Made by a program: the position numbers and the translations under genes
The notes under the pieces: model-generated
The model's database searches: none
Told to the model about the DNA's origin: nothing
Seen by the model: the letters and a program-made list of their open reading frames with translations, nothing else
Shown here: one piece after another, positions 1 through 8,057 of the stretch
How the letters are laid out: every line of letters starts with the position of its first letter
Numbering within the stretch: the first letter of the stretch is position 1
NCBI GenBank assembly: GCA_019420505.1
Contig: JAHZHC010000006.1
Span: 1-40,342 of the forward strand
Length of the DNA stretch: 40,342 bases
Reading direction: 5' to 3'
Source: Ruminococcus sp.
Lineage (GTDB): Bacteria > Bacillota > Clostridia > Oscillospirales > Ruminococcaceae

Positions 1-2366
1 ACAAGATTCTGTGTGTCTTCTGATGCAGAAGTTCTCAGTGTTGAGTATATGTATGAGTATGCTCCGTATTTTACTGTATCTGTTATCGGTGTTGTTCCTT
101 CACAGAAACTGATCTCATACATTGTTGACAGCTTATCTGCTGCTATATCAGGTATTTCTCCGTAGTATGCCTGTTTATCTGCTGAGTACTTTGCCTTTAC
201 TCTTTCTGTTACTCCGTTGGCTGTATACTGCATATACAGGTTGTTTGTATCTACTCCCGACAAATCTGTTACATAGCTTCTGATTCCTGTGCCTGAATCA
301 AGATACAATGATGCACCTGATATATTTCCTTTTTTAGTTCCGTTGTATGCTTTTATTGATGTTGCATAGCTTCTTACTGTTCTGTATGTTACATCACTTA
401 AATCCAACAGTGTTACCTTCGGTAATGTTTCTGTTGTATTGAACAGCTTCTGTGAATAATATCCGTATGTCTGTATTGCCTGCGCAAATGCTTTTTCTTC
501 TGCATTTCCTATGCTTCCCAGTGATGCTGCAAATGAATTCAGCTTCAGGGACGATGTTGCTGTTGATGCTACTTCCTTTCCTCCTGCTGTGCTTACCACA
601 AGCTTTACGCTGTATCTCTTTGACATATCACATGATTTTACCGGTATAGTAAATACATATGTTTTTTGTCCGTTTATTGTTTTCGTATTATTCTTGTCAA
701 GGCTTATTCTTGTTTCATTTATTCCCTTGGCTGTGATCACTGCTTCTACCTTATAGTTGTTGTTTACATATCCTTCAGGTACTGTGAAATATGCGTTTGC
801 TCCGATTATTCCTGTTAATGTCAGGTTTGTTGACACATATTCAGGTGCGCCGGTTACAGCAACTTCAAATGGATAATTTTTTAGATCGGGTAATTCATCA
901 AGTGTAATTACATTTTCATGCTGATATACTTTTTTCCACATGTCAAGTTCTGTGTATTGTGTTGATATTGTGTCGCCGTTTGAAGCAAAGCTTCCTCCCC
1001 AAGTACAAAACCAACTCCATAATGTTCCTGCGTCTAATGCTTGATCAGTGTCAAAGAGACATCCGTTTTCTGAAAGTGCTACGACCTTATTTTTATTAGA
1101 ATAATTAGACGCCTCTAAAAATTTAGTTGACTGAGGTGCATATTGATGAGTTCCGGGATAAATATCTTCACCTACAATATCACAATAATCATCACCGGGA
1201 TACCATGAAGCACTTTGTCCGTTCCATACCCAAATTAAATTATTAAGACCATGATAGTTGGTTAAGCGATCATATAAAAGCTTCCACAGTTTTTTGTATG
1301 GTTCTGAACCGCCGGAACCCCACCAGAACCAACCTCCGCTTGCTTCATGCAATGGTCTGAAAAGAACAGGAATATCATTATCCTGCAGCTTTTTCAACTG
1401 TTCAGCCGCATAATCAATGTCTTTAAGAATGAGTTGATATTCTTTACAAGTAGTATCATTCATGATTTTTGCAAAATTAAATTTATTTGTATCAATATTT
1501 TTGGTGTAAAAAGCTCCCCACCAACGAGGATTGCCGTTATCATTACCATCTAAAAGATACTCGTCATACATTCTCCAGTGCCAGCACATGGTAACAATGC
1601 CTCCGGAATTTGCAACATCAATGGCTTTTTCTATAGATTTTCCTCTTCCATTATGCTGTGTAACACTTGATAAAGAATAATCAAGTAAATCAAGACCTAT
1701 AATTGCAGGTGATTTTCCCGTAGCATTTTTTATTGCAATTACCTCATTGCTTTGATATCCATTATCTGCTTGCTGACCTGAAAGAACATTCTTGCCATAG
1801 TTATCGCAAATAAAACTCATTAAACGTTTTGCAGAATCTGTTGCGTTCGGATTTATCAGTTCCTTGGAAACTTCATATTTACTAGAAGTATTGATATCAT
1901 GCTGCACGATCCTTATGTAATCAAGGTGTATATAACCCCAGCTTTTAGTTACTGCAATGCTGTTTTCACCCTTTTGCAGAAAAACATTTCTGACAGTAGC
2001 TTCAGAAAAAACATTATTGATTGATGAAAATGTGCCTACATTTGAATTGTTAACTACTAAGTTATTAACTTTATCAGACCCGATGCCCTTGCTGTTAACA
2101 ATTATATCATAGTAATCTGACTCGCTTATATTGACAGAAAAGGTGACTTTGCTGTCGGAGCTGCTAAATTGTCCTACAACTTTTCCGCCGGAAGCTGAGG
2201 AATCATTTCTAATATTGACTCCACTTTCTGATATTGTTGCATATTCAGCTTCAAACATTAAATTATCGGCACTTGAATAGAGAATAGTCTGAGGAACAAT
2301 TGTAAAAATCAAGCTTAATGATAATACAAATGAAACAAGACGTTTTCTCTTTGATTTCTTTAACAT
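1..2366 (-). CDS. Secreted GH26 beta-mannanase with CBM35-like module (partial)
   Basis: Likely endo-beta-1,4-mannanase that cuts mannan outside the cell. The minus-strand frame is open from ATG 2366 to the window edge (788 codons, no stop), so the C-terminus is missing. A GGATGAG ribosome site lies just upstream. Residues 1-33 look like a signal peptide (KKSKRKR, then a hydrophobic stretch). Residues about 38-152 resemble a CBM35/CBM6-type module (FEAEYA near the start, WGYIHLDYIRI at the end). Residues about 165-490 match GH26: LSGQQ, MCWHWR, FRPLHEASGGWFWWG with H340 and probable acid/base E341, and LSENG with probable nucleophile E433. From about residue 500 a tail of unknown modules follows, including a helical segment AFAQAIQTYGYYSQKLF and the motif KYGAYSYIYS. 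The tail uses codons differently from the catalytic part. No dockerin or anchor is visible before the edge. Family is firm from motifs; mannan as substrate is inference. Confidence 0.88.
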   Translation of the reverse strand, partial: MLKKSKRKRLVSFVLSLSLIFTIVPQTILYSSADNLMFEAEYATISESGVNIRNDSSASGGKVVGQFSSSDSKVTFSVNISESDYYDIIVNSKGIGSDKVNNLVVNNSNVGTFSSINNVFSEATVRNVFLQKGENSIAVTKSWGYIHLDYIRIVQHDINTSSKYEVSKELINPNATDSAKRLMSFICDNYGKNVLSGQQADNGYQSNEVIAIKNATGKSPAIIGLDLLDYSLSSVTQHNGRGKSIEKAIDVANSGGIVTMCWHWRMYDEYLLDGNDNGNPRWWGAFYTKNIDTNKFNFAKIMNDTTCKEYQLILKDIDYAAEQLKKLQDNDIPVLFRPLHEASGGWFWWGSGGSEPYKKLWKLLYDRLTNYHGLNNLIWVWNGQSASWYPGDDYCDIVGEDIYPGTHQYAPQSTKFLEASNYSNKNKVVALSENGCLFDTDQALDAGTLWSWFCTWGGSFASNGDTISTQYTELDMWKKVYQHENVITLDELPDLKNYPFEVAVTGAPEYVSTNLTLTGIIGANAYFTVPEGYVNNNYKVEAVITAKGINETRISLDKNNTKTINGQKTYVFTIPVKSCDMSKRYSVKLVVSTAGGKEVASTATSSLKLNSFAASLGSIGNAEEKAFAQAIQTYGYYSQKLFNTTETLPKVTLLDLSDVTYRTVRSYATSIKAYNGTKKGNISGASLYLDSGTGIRSYVTDLSGVDTNNLYMQYTANGVTERVKAKYSADKQAYYGEIPDIAADKLSTMYEISFCEGTTPITDTVKYGAYSYIYSTLRTSASEDTQNL

Positions 2367-2412
2367 ATAAATCTCATCCTTTCAAAATTAATTTTTAAAA
2401 TGATTACAACTC

Positions 2413-2441
2413 AGTATATCATAAATAAACATTAATGTAAA
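2413..2441 (-). promoter_or_regulatory. Sigma-A-type promoter of the mannanase gene
   Basis: Reading the minus strand, a -35 box TTTACA (2441-2436) and a -10 box TATACT (2418-2413) are separated by 17 bp. This places a start about 40 nt ahead of the ATG. The -35 overlaps one arm of an inverted repeat. Confidence 0.55.
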
Positions 2442-2483
2442 TTGACTAATTTCATAAATTATTGAGAAAAAAATAGTCAATTT
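2439..2483. promoter_or_regulatory. Inverted repeat between divergent promoters (possible operator)
   Basis: AAATTGACTA (2439-2448) is the exact reverse complement of TAGTCAATTT (2474-2483), with 25 bp between. The left arm overlaps the mannanase -35 and the right arm overlaps the -35 of the methyltransferase promoter. Role as a regulator site is inference. Confidence 0.4.
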
Positions 2484-2510
2484 GACATTACATAATGAGT
2501 GTGTTATGCT
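2482..2510 (+). promoter_or_regulatory. Promoter of the RlmD-like gene
   Basis: TTGACA (2482-2487), 17-bp spacer, TATGCT (2505-2510). Because the frame of the downstream gene is open back to 2482, this promoter argues against a TTG start there and for the ATG at 2539. Confidence 0.65.
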
Positions 2511-2538
2511 TTTATTATTAGTTCGATCGGAAGTGAAA

Positions 2539-3711
2539 ATGATGAATAACAGTAAAGCCAATACAAAAAGAATGTGTAAACATTTCAAAAGATGCGGCGG
2601 ATGTCAGCTTGATATGCCATATGATCAACAAATTCAGTGGAAACAAGATAAAGCCCGGCGTATGCTTTCACAATTTGCAGATGTGAGTTTAATTGTTCCA
2701 ATGGAAACACCATACAATTACAGAAATAAGGTTCAAACGGTTTTTAGAAGAATAAAAAAGAATGAAATCCTGTCAGGAGTATATCAATCTTCATCAGGTA
2801 ATATGGTTGCAGTTGACGATTGCAAGCTGGAAAGTAAAGAATCTCAATATGTTGTGTCTGTATTTAAGCAGCTTATGAAGTCATTTAAAATAATGCCTTA
2901 TGATGAGAAAAGCGGAAAAGGCCTTATACGCCATGTGCTATTCAGAAATGGGCTTCACACCGGAGAGATAATGCTATGTATTGTTACATCAACTCCTATC
3001 ATTCCTTCTAAAAAACAATTTGTTAATGCTTTGATAAAAAAATGTCCTGAAATAACAACTATTGTTCAAAACGTTTGTACCAATCCATTGCCCCTGACCT
3101 TGGGAAATAAGGAATATATACTGTATGGTAAGGGATATATAGAAGACATTATATGCGGTCATAAATTCAGGATTTCATCACAGTCGTTTTATCAGGTTAA
3201 TCCTATTCAGACTGAAAAGCTGTATAATATCGTTACAGAAAGAGCGGCATTAAAAAAATCTGATACAATAATTGATGCTTATTGCGGAACGGGAACTATA
3301 GGAATTATTTGTGCACCTTATGTTAAAGAGGTTATTGGGGTGGAATTAAACCAATCTGCTTGCAAAGATGCTGTTTCTAATGCAAAACTCAACGATATTA
3401 AAAATATAACTTTTTATAATTGTGATGCAGGTCAGTTCATTGAGGAATATGCAAATACAAATAAAAAAGCAGATGTAGTTATAATGGATCCTCCACGTGC
3501 CGGTTCAGATAAAAGATTTCTTTATTCTCTCAAAAAACTTTCTCCAGAAAGAGTAGTGTATGTGTCATGTAAAATAGAAACCTTGGCAAGAGATTTGCGG
3601 CTTCTTAAGAAAATAGGATATAAAGCCGAATTTATTCAGCCTGTGGATATGTTTCCTCATACAACGGGTATAGAAACAGTAGTCGTTCTTAAAAAGAAAA
3701 ATAGTATCTGA
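2539..3711 (+). CDS. rlmD: 23S rRNA (uracil-5)-methyltransferase, RlmD/RumA family
   Basis: SAM-dependent methyltransferase that makes 5-methyluridine in 23S rRNA. Start chosen at ATG 2539 (390 aa): the open frame runs upstream, but a good promoter occupies 2482-2510. A GGAAGTG ribosome site precedes. Four cysteines expected to hold a 4Fe-4S cluster are seen at C13, C19, C22 and C95 (MCKHFKRCGGCQ, VDDCKL). The SAM-binding region reads DAYCGTGTIG, followed by MDPPRAG and YVSC, where the Cys is the catalytic nucleophile. The usual NPATLARD after that Cys is KIETLARD here. There is no N-terminal TRAM domain, so it is shorter than E. coli RlmD, as in many anaerobes. Gene stands alone between its own promoter and the liv promoter. 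Site specificity (RlmC, RlmD or RlmCD-like) cannot be told from sequence. Confidence 0.85.
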   Translation: MMNNSKANTKRMCKHFKRCGGCQLDMPYDQQIQWKQDKARRMLSQFADVSLIVPMETPYNYRNKVQTVFRRIKKNEILSGVYQSSSGNMVAVDDCKLESKESQYVVSVFKQLMKSFKIMPYDEKSGKGLIRHVLFRNGLHTGEIMLCIVTSTPIIPSKKQFVNALIKKCPEITTIVQNVCTNPLPLTLGNKEYILYGKGYIEDIICGHKFRISSQSFYQVNPIQTEKLYNIVTERAALKKSDTIIDAYCGTGTIGIICAPYVKEVIGVELNQSACKDAVSNAKLNDIKNITFYNCDAGQFIEEYANTNKKADVVIMDPPRAGSDKRFLYSLKKLSPERVVYVSCKIETLARDLRLLKKIGYKAEFIQPVDMFPHTTGIETVVVLKKKNSI

Positions 3712-3769
3712 CCGGTTTTTATCGTATTTTTTCATATAAAAACATTATTTTATTAAAAATATTAAATAA

Positions 3770-3808
3770 AATATCAAATTTTTATATAAATTTGTATAAT
3801 TTGATATT
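3770..3808. promoter_or_regulatory. Inverted repeat touching the liv promoter
   Basis: AATATCAAATT (3770-3780) is a perfect inverted copy of AATTTGATATT (3798-3808), 17 bp apart. The right arm ends in the first two bases of the livK -35 box. No U-run follows, so it is not a normal terminator for the upstream gene; a regulator site is possible. Confidence 0.35.
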
Positions 3809-3836
3809 GACAAAAGTTTTGTATTAATGGTATATT
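3807..3836 (+). promoter_or_regulatory. Promoter of livK
   Basis: TTGACA (3807-3812), 18-bp spacer, TATATT (3831-3836). Predicted start is about 40 nt ahead of livK. Confidence 0.6.
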
Positions 3837-3884
3837 ATAAATTAACCATAAGAAATTGTGGATTTTTTTAAGGAGTGAAATAAC

Positions 3885-5051
3885 ATGAAAATCAAAAAGA
3901 TTATCACATTTGCAATTGCTTCTGCTTTAACTGCAACCTGTCTTGCAGGATGCGGTAATGATGCAAAGAAAAGCGATGAAATCGTAATAGGTGGAAGCGG
4001 ACCTCTTACGGGAGATGCAGCACAGTATGGAAATGCTGTTAAAAATGCGGCTGAACTTGCTGTCAAGGAAATAAACGACAAAGGCGGAATTAACGGTCAA
4101 AAGCTTAAGCTTGTTTTCGAAGATGATGAAGCTGACTCAGGTGACAAGTCTGTTAATGCTTATAATTCGCTTAAGGATAAAGGAATGCAGATTATGCTTG
4201 GCGACGTAACAACAGGCTCAACACTTGCGATAATTGAAAAATCAAAATCAGATAACATATTCCAGTTAACACCGTCCGCTTCAGCTGATGATGTTATTAA
4301 AAATGATAACTGCTTCCAGGTTTGTTTTACCGACTCTAACCAGGGAAAAGGATCAGCTGACTATATTGCAGATAATAATGTTGCAAAAAAAATAGCTGTA
4401 ATTTATGACAGCTCTGATACTTATTCAACAGGAATTTATAACACATTTAAGGCAGAGGCAGAGGTCAAGGGACTTGAATTGGTAACTGAACAGTCTTTCA
4501 CCAAGGATAGTAAAACTGACTTCTCTGCACAAATCAGTGCTGCAAAATCAGCTGGTGCTGAACTTGTTTTCCTTCCGATTTATTATCAGCAGGCTTCTCT
4601 TATTCTTACACAGAGCAAAGCTGCCGGATTTGAACCTAAGTTCTTCGGATGCGATGGCCTTGACGGACTCCTCGGAATTAAGAACTTTGATACATCTCTT
4701 GCAGAGGGTGTAATGCTTCTTACACCATTTGCAGCTGACGCTAAGGATGATGCTACACAAAAATTTGTTACAGCTTACAAAGCTGCTTATAACGATGAAA
4801 TTCCTAATCAATTTGCCGCTGATGCTTATGATGGAATTAACGTTATTGCTAAGCTTATTGAAAGTGAAAAAATTACCGGAGATATGGATGCTAAGGAAAT
4901 CTGCGAAAAACTTACTGCTGCTATAGCAAAAGACGGCTTCTCATATGATGGACTTACAGGAAACGGAATGAAATGGGCTTCAACAGGCGAAGTTTCTAAA
5001 AATCCTAAAGCTGTTGTAATTAAAAACGGTTCATATTCAGCACTTGACTAA
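3885..5051 (+). CDS. livK: Branched-chain amino acid ABC transporter, substrate-binding lipoprotein
   Basis: Extracytoplasmic binding protein that should deliver leucine, isoleucine, valine or a related ligand to the LivHMGF importer. 388 aa, the usual size. N-terminus is a lipoprotein signal: MKIKKI, hydrophobic core, lipobox LAGC with C23 as lipidated residue. Then the periplasmic-binding type I fold begins with IVIGGSGPLTGDAAQYG and continues with NDKGGINGQKL, typical of this family. ATG 3885 has an AAGGAGTG ribosome site at 3870-3877. It is first in the liv cluster and is followed by a large terminator-like hairpin, a common way to make more binding protein than permease. Ligand choice is inferred from family and neighbours only; amide or other amino acid ligands remain possible. 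Confidence 0.88.
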   Translation: MKIKKIITFAIASALTATCLAGCGNDAKKSDEIVIGGSGPLTGDAAQYGNAVKNAAELAVKEINDKGGINGQKLKLVFEDDEADSGDKSVNAYNSLKDKGMQIMLGDVTTGSTLAIIEKSKSDNIFQLTPSASADDVIKNDNCFQVCFTDSNQGKGSADYIADNNVAKKIAVIYDSSDTYSTGIYNTFKAEAEVKGLELVTEQSFTKDSKTDFSAQISAAKSAGAELVFLPIYYQQASLILTQSKAAGFEPKFFGCDGLDGLLGIKNFDTSLAEGVMLLTPFAADAKDDATQKFVTAYKAAYNDEIPNQFAADAYDGINVIAKLIESEKITGDMDAKEICEKLTAAIAKDGFSYDGLTGNGMKWASTGEVSKNPKAVVIKNGSYSALD

Positions 5052-5078
5052 TAATCTTACAATAAAATAAAATGTTTT

Positions 5079-5164
5079 AACCGGCGGTGTTTATAAACAT
5101 GTTGTTTTGTGGAAAATGAGTTTTTCCTTTTGACAATATGATGTATTTAACCGTCGGTTTTTTT
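5079..5164 (+). terminator. Two-level terminator hairpin after livK
   Basis: AACCGGCGGT (5079-5088) pairs over 10 bp (one G-U) with ACCGTCGGTT (5150-5159), followed by a T-run to 5164. An inner hairpin GGAAAA (5111-5116) / TTTTCC (5122-5127) sits in the loop. It probably stops much of the livK transcript. Confidence 0.6.
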
Positions 5165-5175
5165 GCTTATTTTAG

Positions 5176-5204
5176 TTGCAATTATAATAAAAATGTGGTA
5201 TAAT
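5176..5204 (+). promoter_or_regulatory. Internal promoter for livHMGF
   Basis: TTGCAA (5176-5181), 17-bp spacer, TATAAT (5199-5204). It lies directly downstream of the livK terminator, so the membrane and ATPase genes can be transcribed separately. Confidence 0.6.
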
Positions 5205-5217
5205 TTTAAATATATTT

Positions 5218-5256
5218 AAAACTTCACACTGTTGCATAAATAAACTGTGAAGTTTT
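5218..5256 (+). promoter_or_regulatory. Leader hairpin ahead of livH
   Basis: AAAACTTCACA (5218-5228) and TGTGAAGTTTT (5246-5256) form a perfect 11-bp stem with a 17-nt loop near the predicted 5' end of the livH transcript. It could act as an attenuator or stabilise the RNA; the U-run is short. Confidence 0.45.
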
Positions 5257-5293
5257 GCTGCTGTTAAACTCATAAAAAGAAGGGATGTTCTCT

Positions 5294-6175
5294 ATGGGAT
5301 TTTTAAATAATCTTATAAACGGAATCAGTCTTGGAAGTATTTATGCAGTTATAGCCCTGGGCTATACACTGGTTTACGGAATCGCCAAAATGCTTAATTT
5401 TGCCCATGGCGATGTAATTATGATTGGCGGATATGTGGTGTTCATATCAATGACCTCGCTAAGTCTTAATCCATGGATCTCTATATTTCTGGCAATTATA
5501 GCCTGTACGGTGCTTGGCGTTGTAATTGAAAAGGTAGCGTATAAACCGCTTCGTCAGGCAACATCTCTTGCCGTACTTATTACAGCTATCGGAGTAAGCT
5601 ATTTTCTGCAAAACATTGCATTATTGATTTTTGGTGCAAGACCTGTAAATTTTACATCTGTAGTTAATGTTCCGAGTCTGAAGCTTTTTGATGGTCAGAT
5701 TGTTATTGCCGGAGAAACATCAGTTGCCATTATTGTCTCATTGTTAATTGTTATCTGTCTTTCATTGTTTATTAATAAAACGAAAAGCGGGCGTGCAATG
5801 CTTGCTGTTTCGGAAGATAAAAATGCTGCACAGCTTATGGGTGTAAATATAAACAGAACAATTTCACTTACCTTTGCCATAGGTTCAGGTTTAGCCGCTG
5901 TTGCAGGAGTGATGTTGTGTTCAGCGTATCCGACACTTTCAAATACAACCGGAGCAATGCCGGGAATTAAAGCTTTTGTTGCAGCTGTTTTCGGAGGAAT
6001 AGGTTCAATACCCGGTGCAATGATCGGCGGAATACTTATCGGAGTTATTGAAATCATAGGCAGAGCTTATATTTCTCCTCAATTGGCTGACGCTATTGTT
6101 TTTGCCGTTTTGATACTTGTACTTATGATTAAGCCTACCGGTATTCTCGGTAAAAAAGTAAACGAAAAAGTTTAA
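5294..6175 (+). CDS. livH: Branched-chain amino acid ABC transporter permease LivH
   Basis: One of two membrane subunits of the importer. About 8 hydrophobic segments; opens with LNNLINGISLGSIYAVIALGY, which is typical of LivH, then NFAHGDVIMIGGY, and has the ATPase-contact region SEDKNAAQLMGVN near residue 180. Start: ATG 5285 is in frame but the AAGAAGGG ribosome site at 5276-5283 would touch it; ATG 5294 leaves a 10-nt gap and is preferred (293 aa). It is followed 26 nt later by livM. The family assignment is secure, the substrate is inferred. Confidence 0.88.
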   Translation: MGFLNNLINGISLGSIYAVIALGYTLVYGIAKMLNFAHGDVIMIGGYVVFISMTSLSLNPWISIFLAIIACTVLGVVIEKVAYKPLRQATSLAVLITAIGVSYFLQNIALLIFGARPVNFTSVVNVPSLKLFDGQIVIAGETSVAIIVSLLIVICLSLFINKTKSGRAMLAVSEDKNAAQLMGVNINRTISLTFAIGSGLAAVAGVMLCSAYPTLSNTTGAMPGIKAFVAAVFGGIGSIPGAMIGGILIGVIEIIGRAYISPQLADAIVFAVLILVLMIKPTGILGKKVNEKV

Positions 6176-6201
6176 ATATATCTGAAAGGAACGGTTTTCG
6201 G

Positions 6202-7284
6202 ATGAAATCTAAAATATTAAAACCACAGACTCGTAAAAGCTTTATAACTTATGGTATTGTAATTGCAGCTTTTGCTGTAATGCAAACCCTTGTTTTTACA
6301 GGCAATATCTCAAGCATGCTTAAGGATTTGCTTGTTCCGTTGTGTGTATATTCAATTCTGGCAGTATCACTTAATCTTACTGTTGGAATTTTAGGTGAAC
6401 TTAGCCTTGGTCAGGCAGGCTTCATGTGTATCGGCGCTTATTCAAGTGCAATCTTCTCTATTTCTACTGCTGAATCAATATCGTCTTCTTTAATACGATT
6501 TCCATTAGCTTTGATTGTCGGTGGAATTTGTGCCGCAGTTTTCGGTATAATTATAGGAATTCCTGTTCTGCGTCTAAGAGGAGATTATCTTGCAATTGTA
6601 ACACTTGCATTCGGAGAAATCATAAAAAATGTTTTCGCTGCAATTTATTTCGGATATGATTCAGAAGGGATTCATATTTCATTGAAAAGTGCAAGCGATA
6701 TGGGGCTTGCCGCTGACGGAAAAGCTATTATTAACGGTGCATTGGGCATCAGTGGAACGCCAAACGATTCGACGTTTATTATTTCATTTATATTGCTGAT
6801 GTTAACGCTTATTATCTCATACAACTTTATTAATTCACGTACAGGACGGGCAGTTATGGCAATCAGAGATAATAGAATTGCTGCTGAATCAGTCGGACTT
6901 AATATTACTAAATATAAACTTATAACTTTTGCTCTTACTGCCTTTTTGGCAGGTATTGCAGGTGCTTTGTATTCACATAATTATTACACGCTTCAGGCTT
7001 CAAAATTTGATTATAATTTATCCATTCTTATTTTGGTGTTTGTAGTTCTTGGCGGAATAGGGAATATTAGAGGAAGCGTTATTGCAGCAGTTGTCCTTGT
7101 GCTTTTGCCGGAACTTCTGAGAAGTATCAGCGGATATCGTATGCTCATTTATTCAATTGTTCTTATTCTTATGATGATTATGACTTCCAATGCAACCATC
7201 AAATCCTATATAGAGAATTATACCGATAAAACAAAAGCTTTCTTTAAACGGATAGTTTCACATAAAGTAAAGGAGGCTGAATAA
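6202..7284 (+). CDS. livM: Branched-chain amino acid ABC transporter permease LivM
   Basis: Second membrane subunit, pairing with LivH. 360 aa. Typical LivM features: a hydrophobic N-terminal helix (residues 16-33), LNLTVGILGELSLGQAGF, GIIIGIPVLRLRGDYLAIVTLAFGEI, and the cytoplasmic ATPase-contact loop AIRDNRIAAESVGLN. GAAAGGA ribosome site upstream of ATG 6202. Spacing to livG is 2 nt, so the two are translationally linked; the livG ribosome site AAAGGAGG lies inside the last livM codons. Confidence 0.88.
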   Translation: MKSKILKPQTRKSFITYGIVIAAFAVMQTLVFTGNISSMLKDLLVPLCVYSILAVSLNLTVGILGELSLGQAGFMCIGAYSSAIFSISTAESISSSLIRFPLALIVGGICAAVFGIIIGIPVLRLRGDYLAIVTLAFGEIIKNVFAAIYFGYDSEGIHISLKSASDMGLAADGKAIINGALGISGTPNDSTFIISFILLMLTLIISYNFINSRTGRAVMAIRDNRIAAESVGLNITKYKLITFALTAFLAGIAGALYSHNYYTLQASKFDYNLSILILVFVVLGGIGNIRGSVIAAVVLVLLPELLRSISGYRMLIYSIVLILMMIMTSNATIKSYIENYTDKTKAFFKRIVSHKVKEAE

Positions 7285-7286
7285 TT

Positions 7287-8045
7287 ATGGCTCTTTTAGA
7301 AGTAAAAAATCTGGGTATATCATTTGGCGGACTGCGTGCTGTAGATGAGTTTAACGTTAAAATTGAAAAAGGTTCTTTATATGGTCTTATAGGACCTAAC
7401 GGTGCTGGTAAAACAACTATATTTAACTTACTTACAGGAGTTTATAAACCAACAGACGGCACAATTATTCTTGACGGAAAAAATATTACCGGAAAAAATA
7501 CTATTCATATAAACAGATGCGGTATTGCCCGTACGTTTCAGAATATTCGCCTTTTCAGCAACCTTAGCGTTATTGATAATGTTAAGGTAGGTTTGCAGAA
7601 TCACTATAAATACAGCACGGCTGAGGGAATTTTCAGACTTCCACGTTATTTTGGAAAAGAAAAAGAAATGGATAAAAAAGCAATAGAGCTTTTAAAAGTA
7701 TTTGACCTTGATAAGGAAGCTGATTTTCTTGCTTCAGGGCTTCCTTATGGAAAACAGCGTGAACTTGAAATTGTTCGTGCATTAGCTACACAGCCTAAGC
7801 TTCTTCTCCTTGATGAGCCTGCGGCAGGAATGAATCCGAACGAAACTGCGGAGCTTATGGAAACAATCAGATTTGTAAGAGATAATTTTGATATGACAAT
7901 TTTGCTTATTGAGCATGATATGAGCCTTGTATCAGGTATCTGTGAAAGATTATCCGTACTTAATTTCGGCAGACTCCTTTGTGAGGGAGAAACCTCAGAG
8001 GTTCTAAGCAATCCTGAGGTTATTAAGGCATATCTTGGAGATTAA
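7287..8045 (+). CDS. livG: Branched-chain amino acid ABC transporter ATPase LivG
   Basis: Cytoplasmic ATPase subunit that powers import together with LivF. 252 aa. Walker A GPNGAGKT (about residue 36), Q-loop ARTFQNIRLF, the LivG-type signature LPYGKQRELEIVRAL in place of LSGGQ, Walker B LLLLDEPAAGM, and H-loop LLIEHDM. Length and motifs are those of the family. 12 nt separate it from livF. Confidence 0.9.
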   Translation: MALLEVKNLGISFGGLRAVDEFNVKIEKGSLYGLIGPNGAGKTTIFNLLTGVYKPTDGTIILDGKNITGKNTIHINRCGIARTFQNIRLFSNLSVIDNVKVGLQNHYKYSTAEGIFRLPRYFGKEKEMDKKAIELLKVFDLDKEADFLASGLPYGKQRELEIVRALATQPKLLLLDEPAAGMNPNETAELMETIRFVRDNFDMTILLIEHDMSLVSGICERLSVLNFGRLLCEGETSEVLSNPEVIKAYLGD

Positions 8046-8057
8046 GGAGGAATTCAA

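Noticed and set aside
2482..2538. Upstream extension of the RlmD-like protein from a TTG
   Set aside because: This segment is a consensus promoter and the extension is not part of the family; the ATG at 2539 is better.
3770..3808. Inverted repeat as terminator of the RlmD-like gene
   Set aside because: No T-run follows, the loop is long, and it touches the liv -35.
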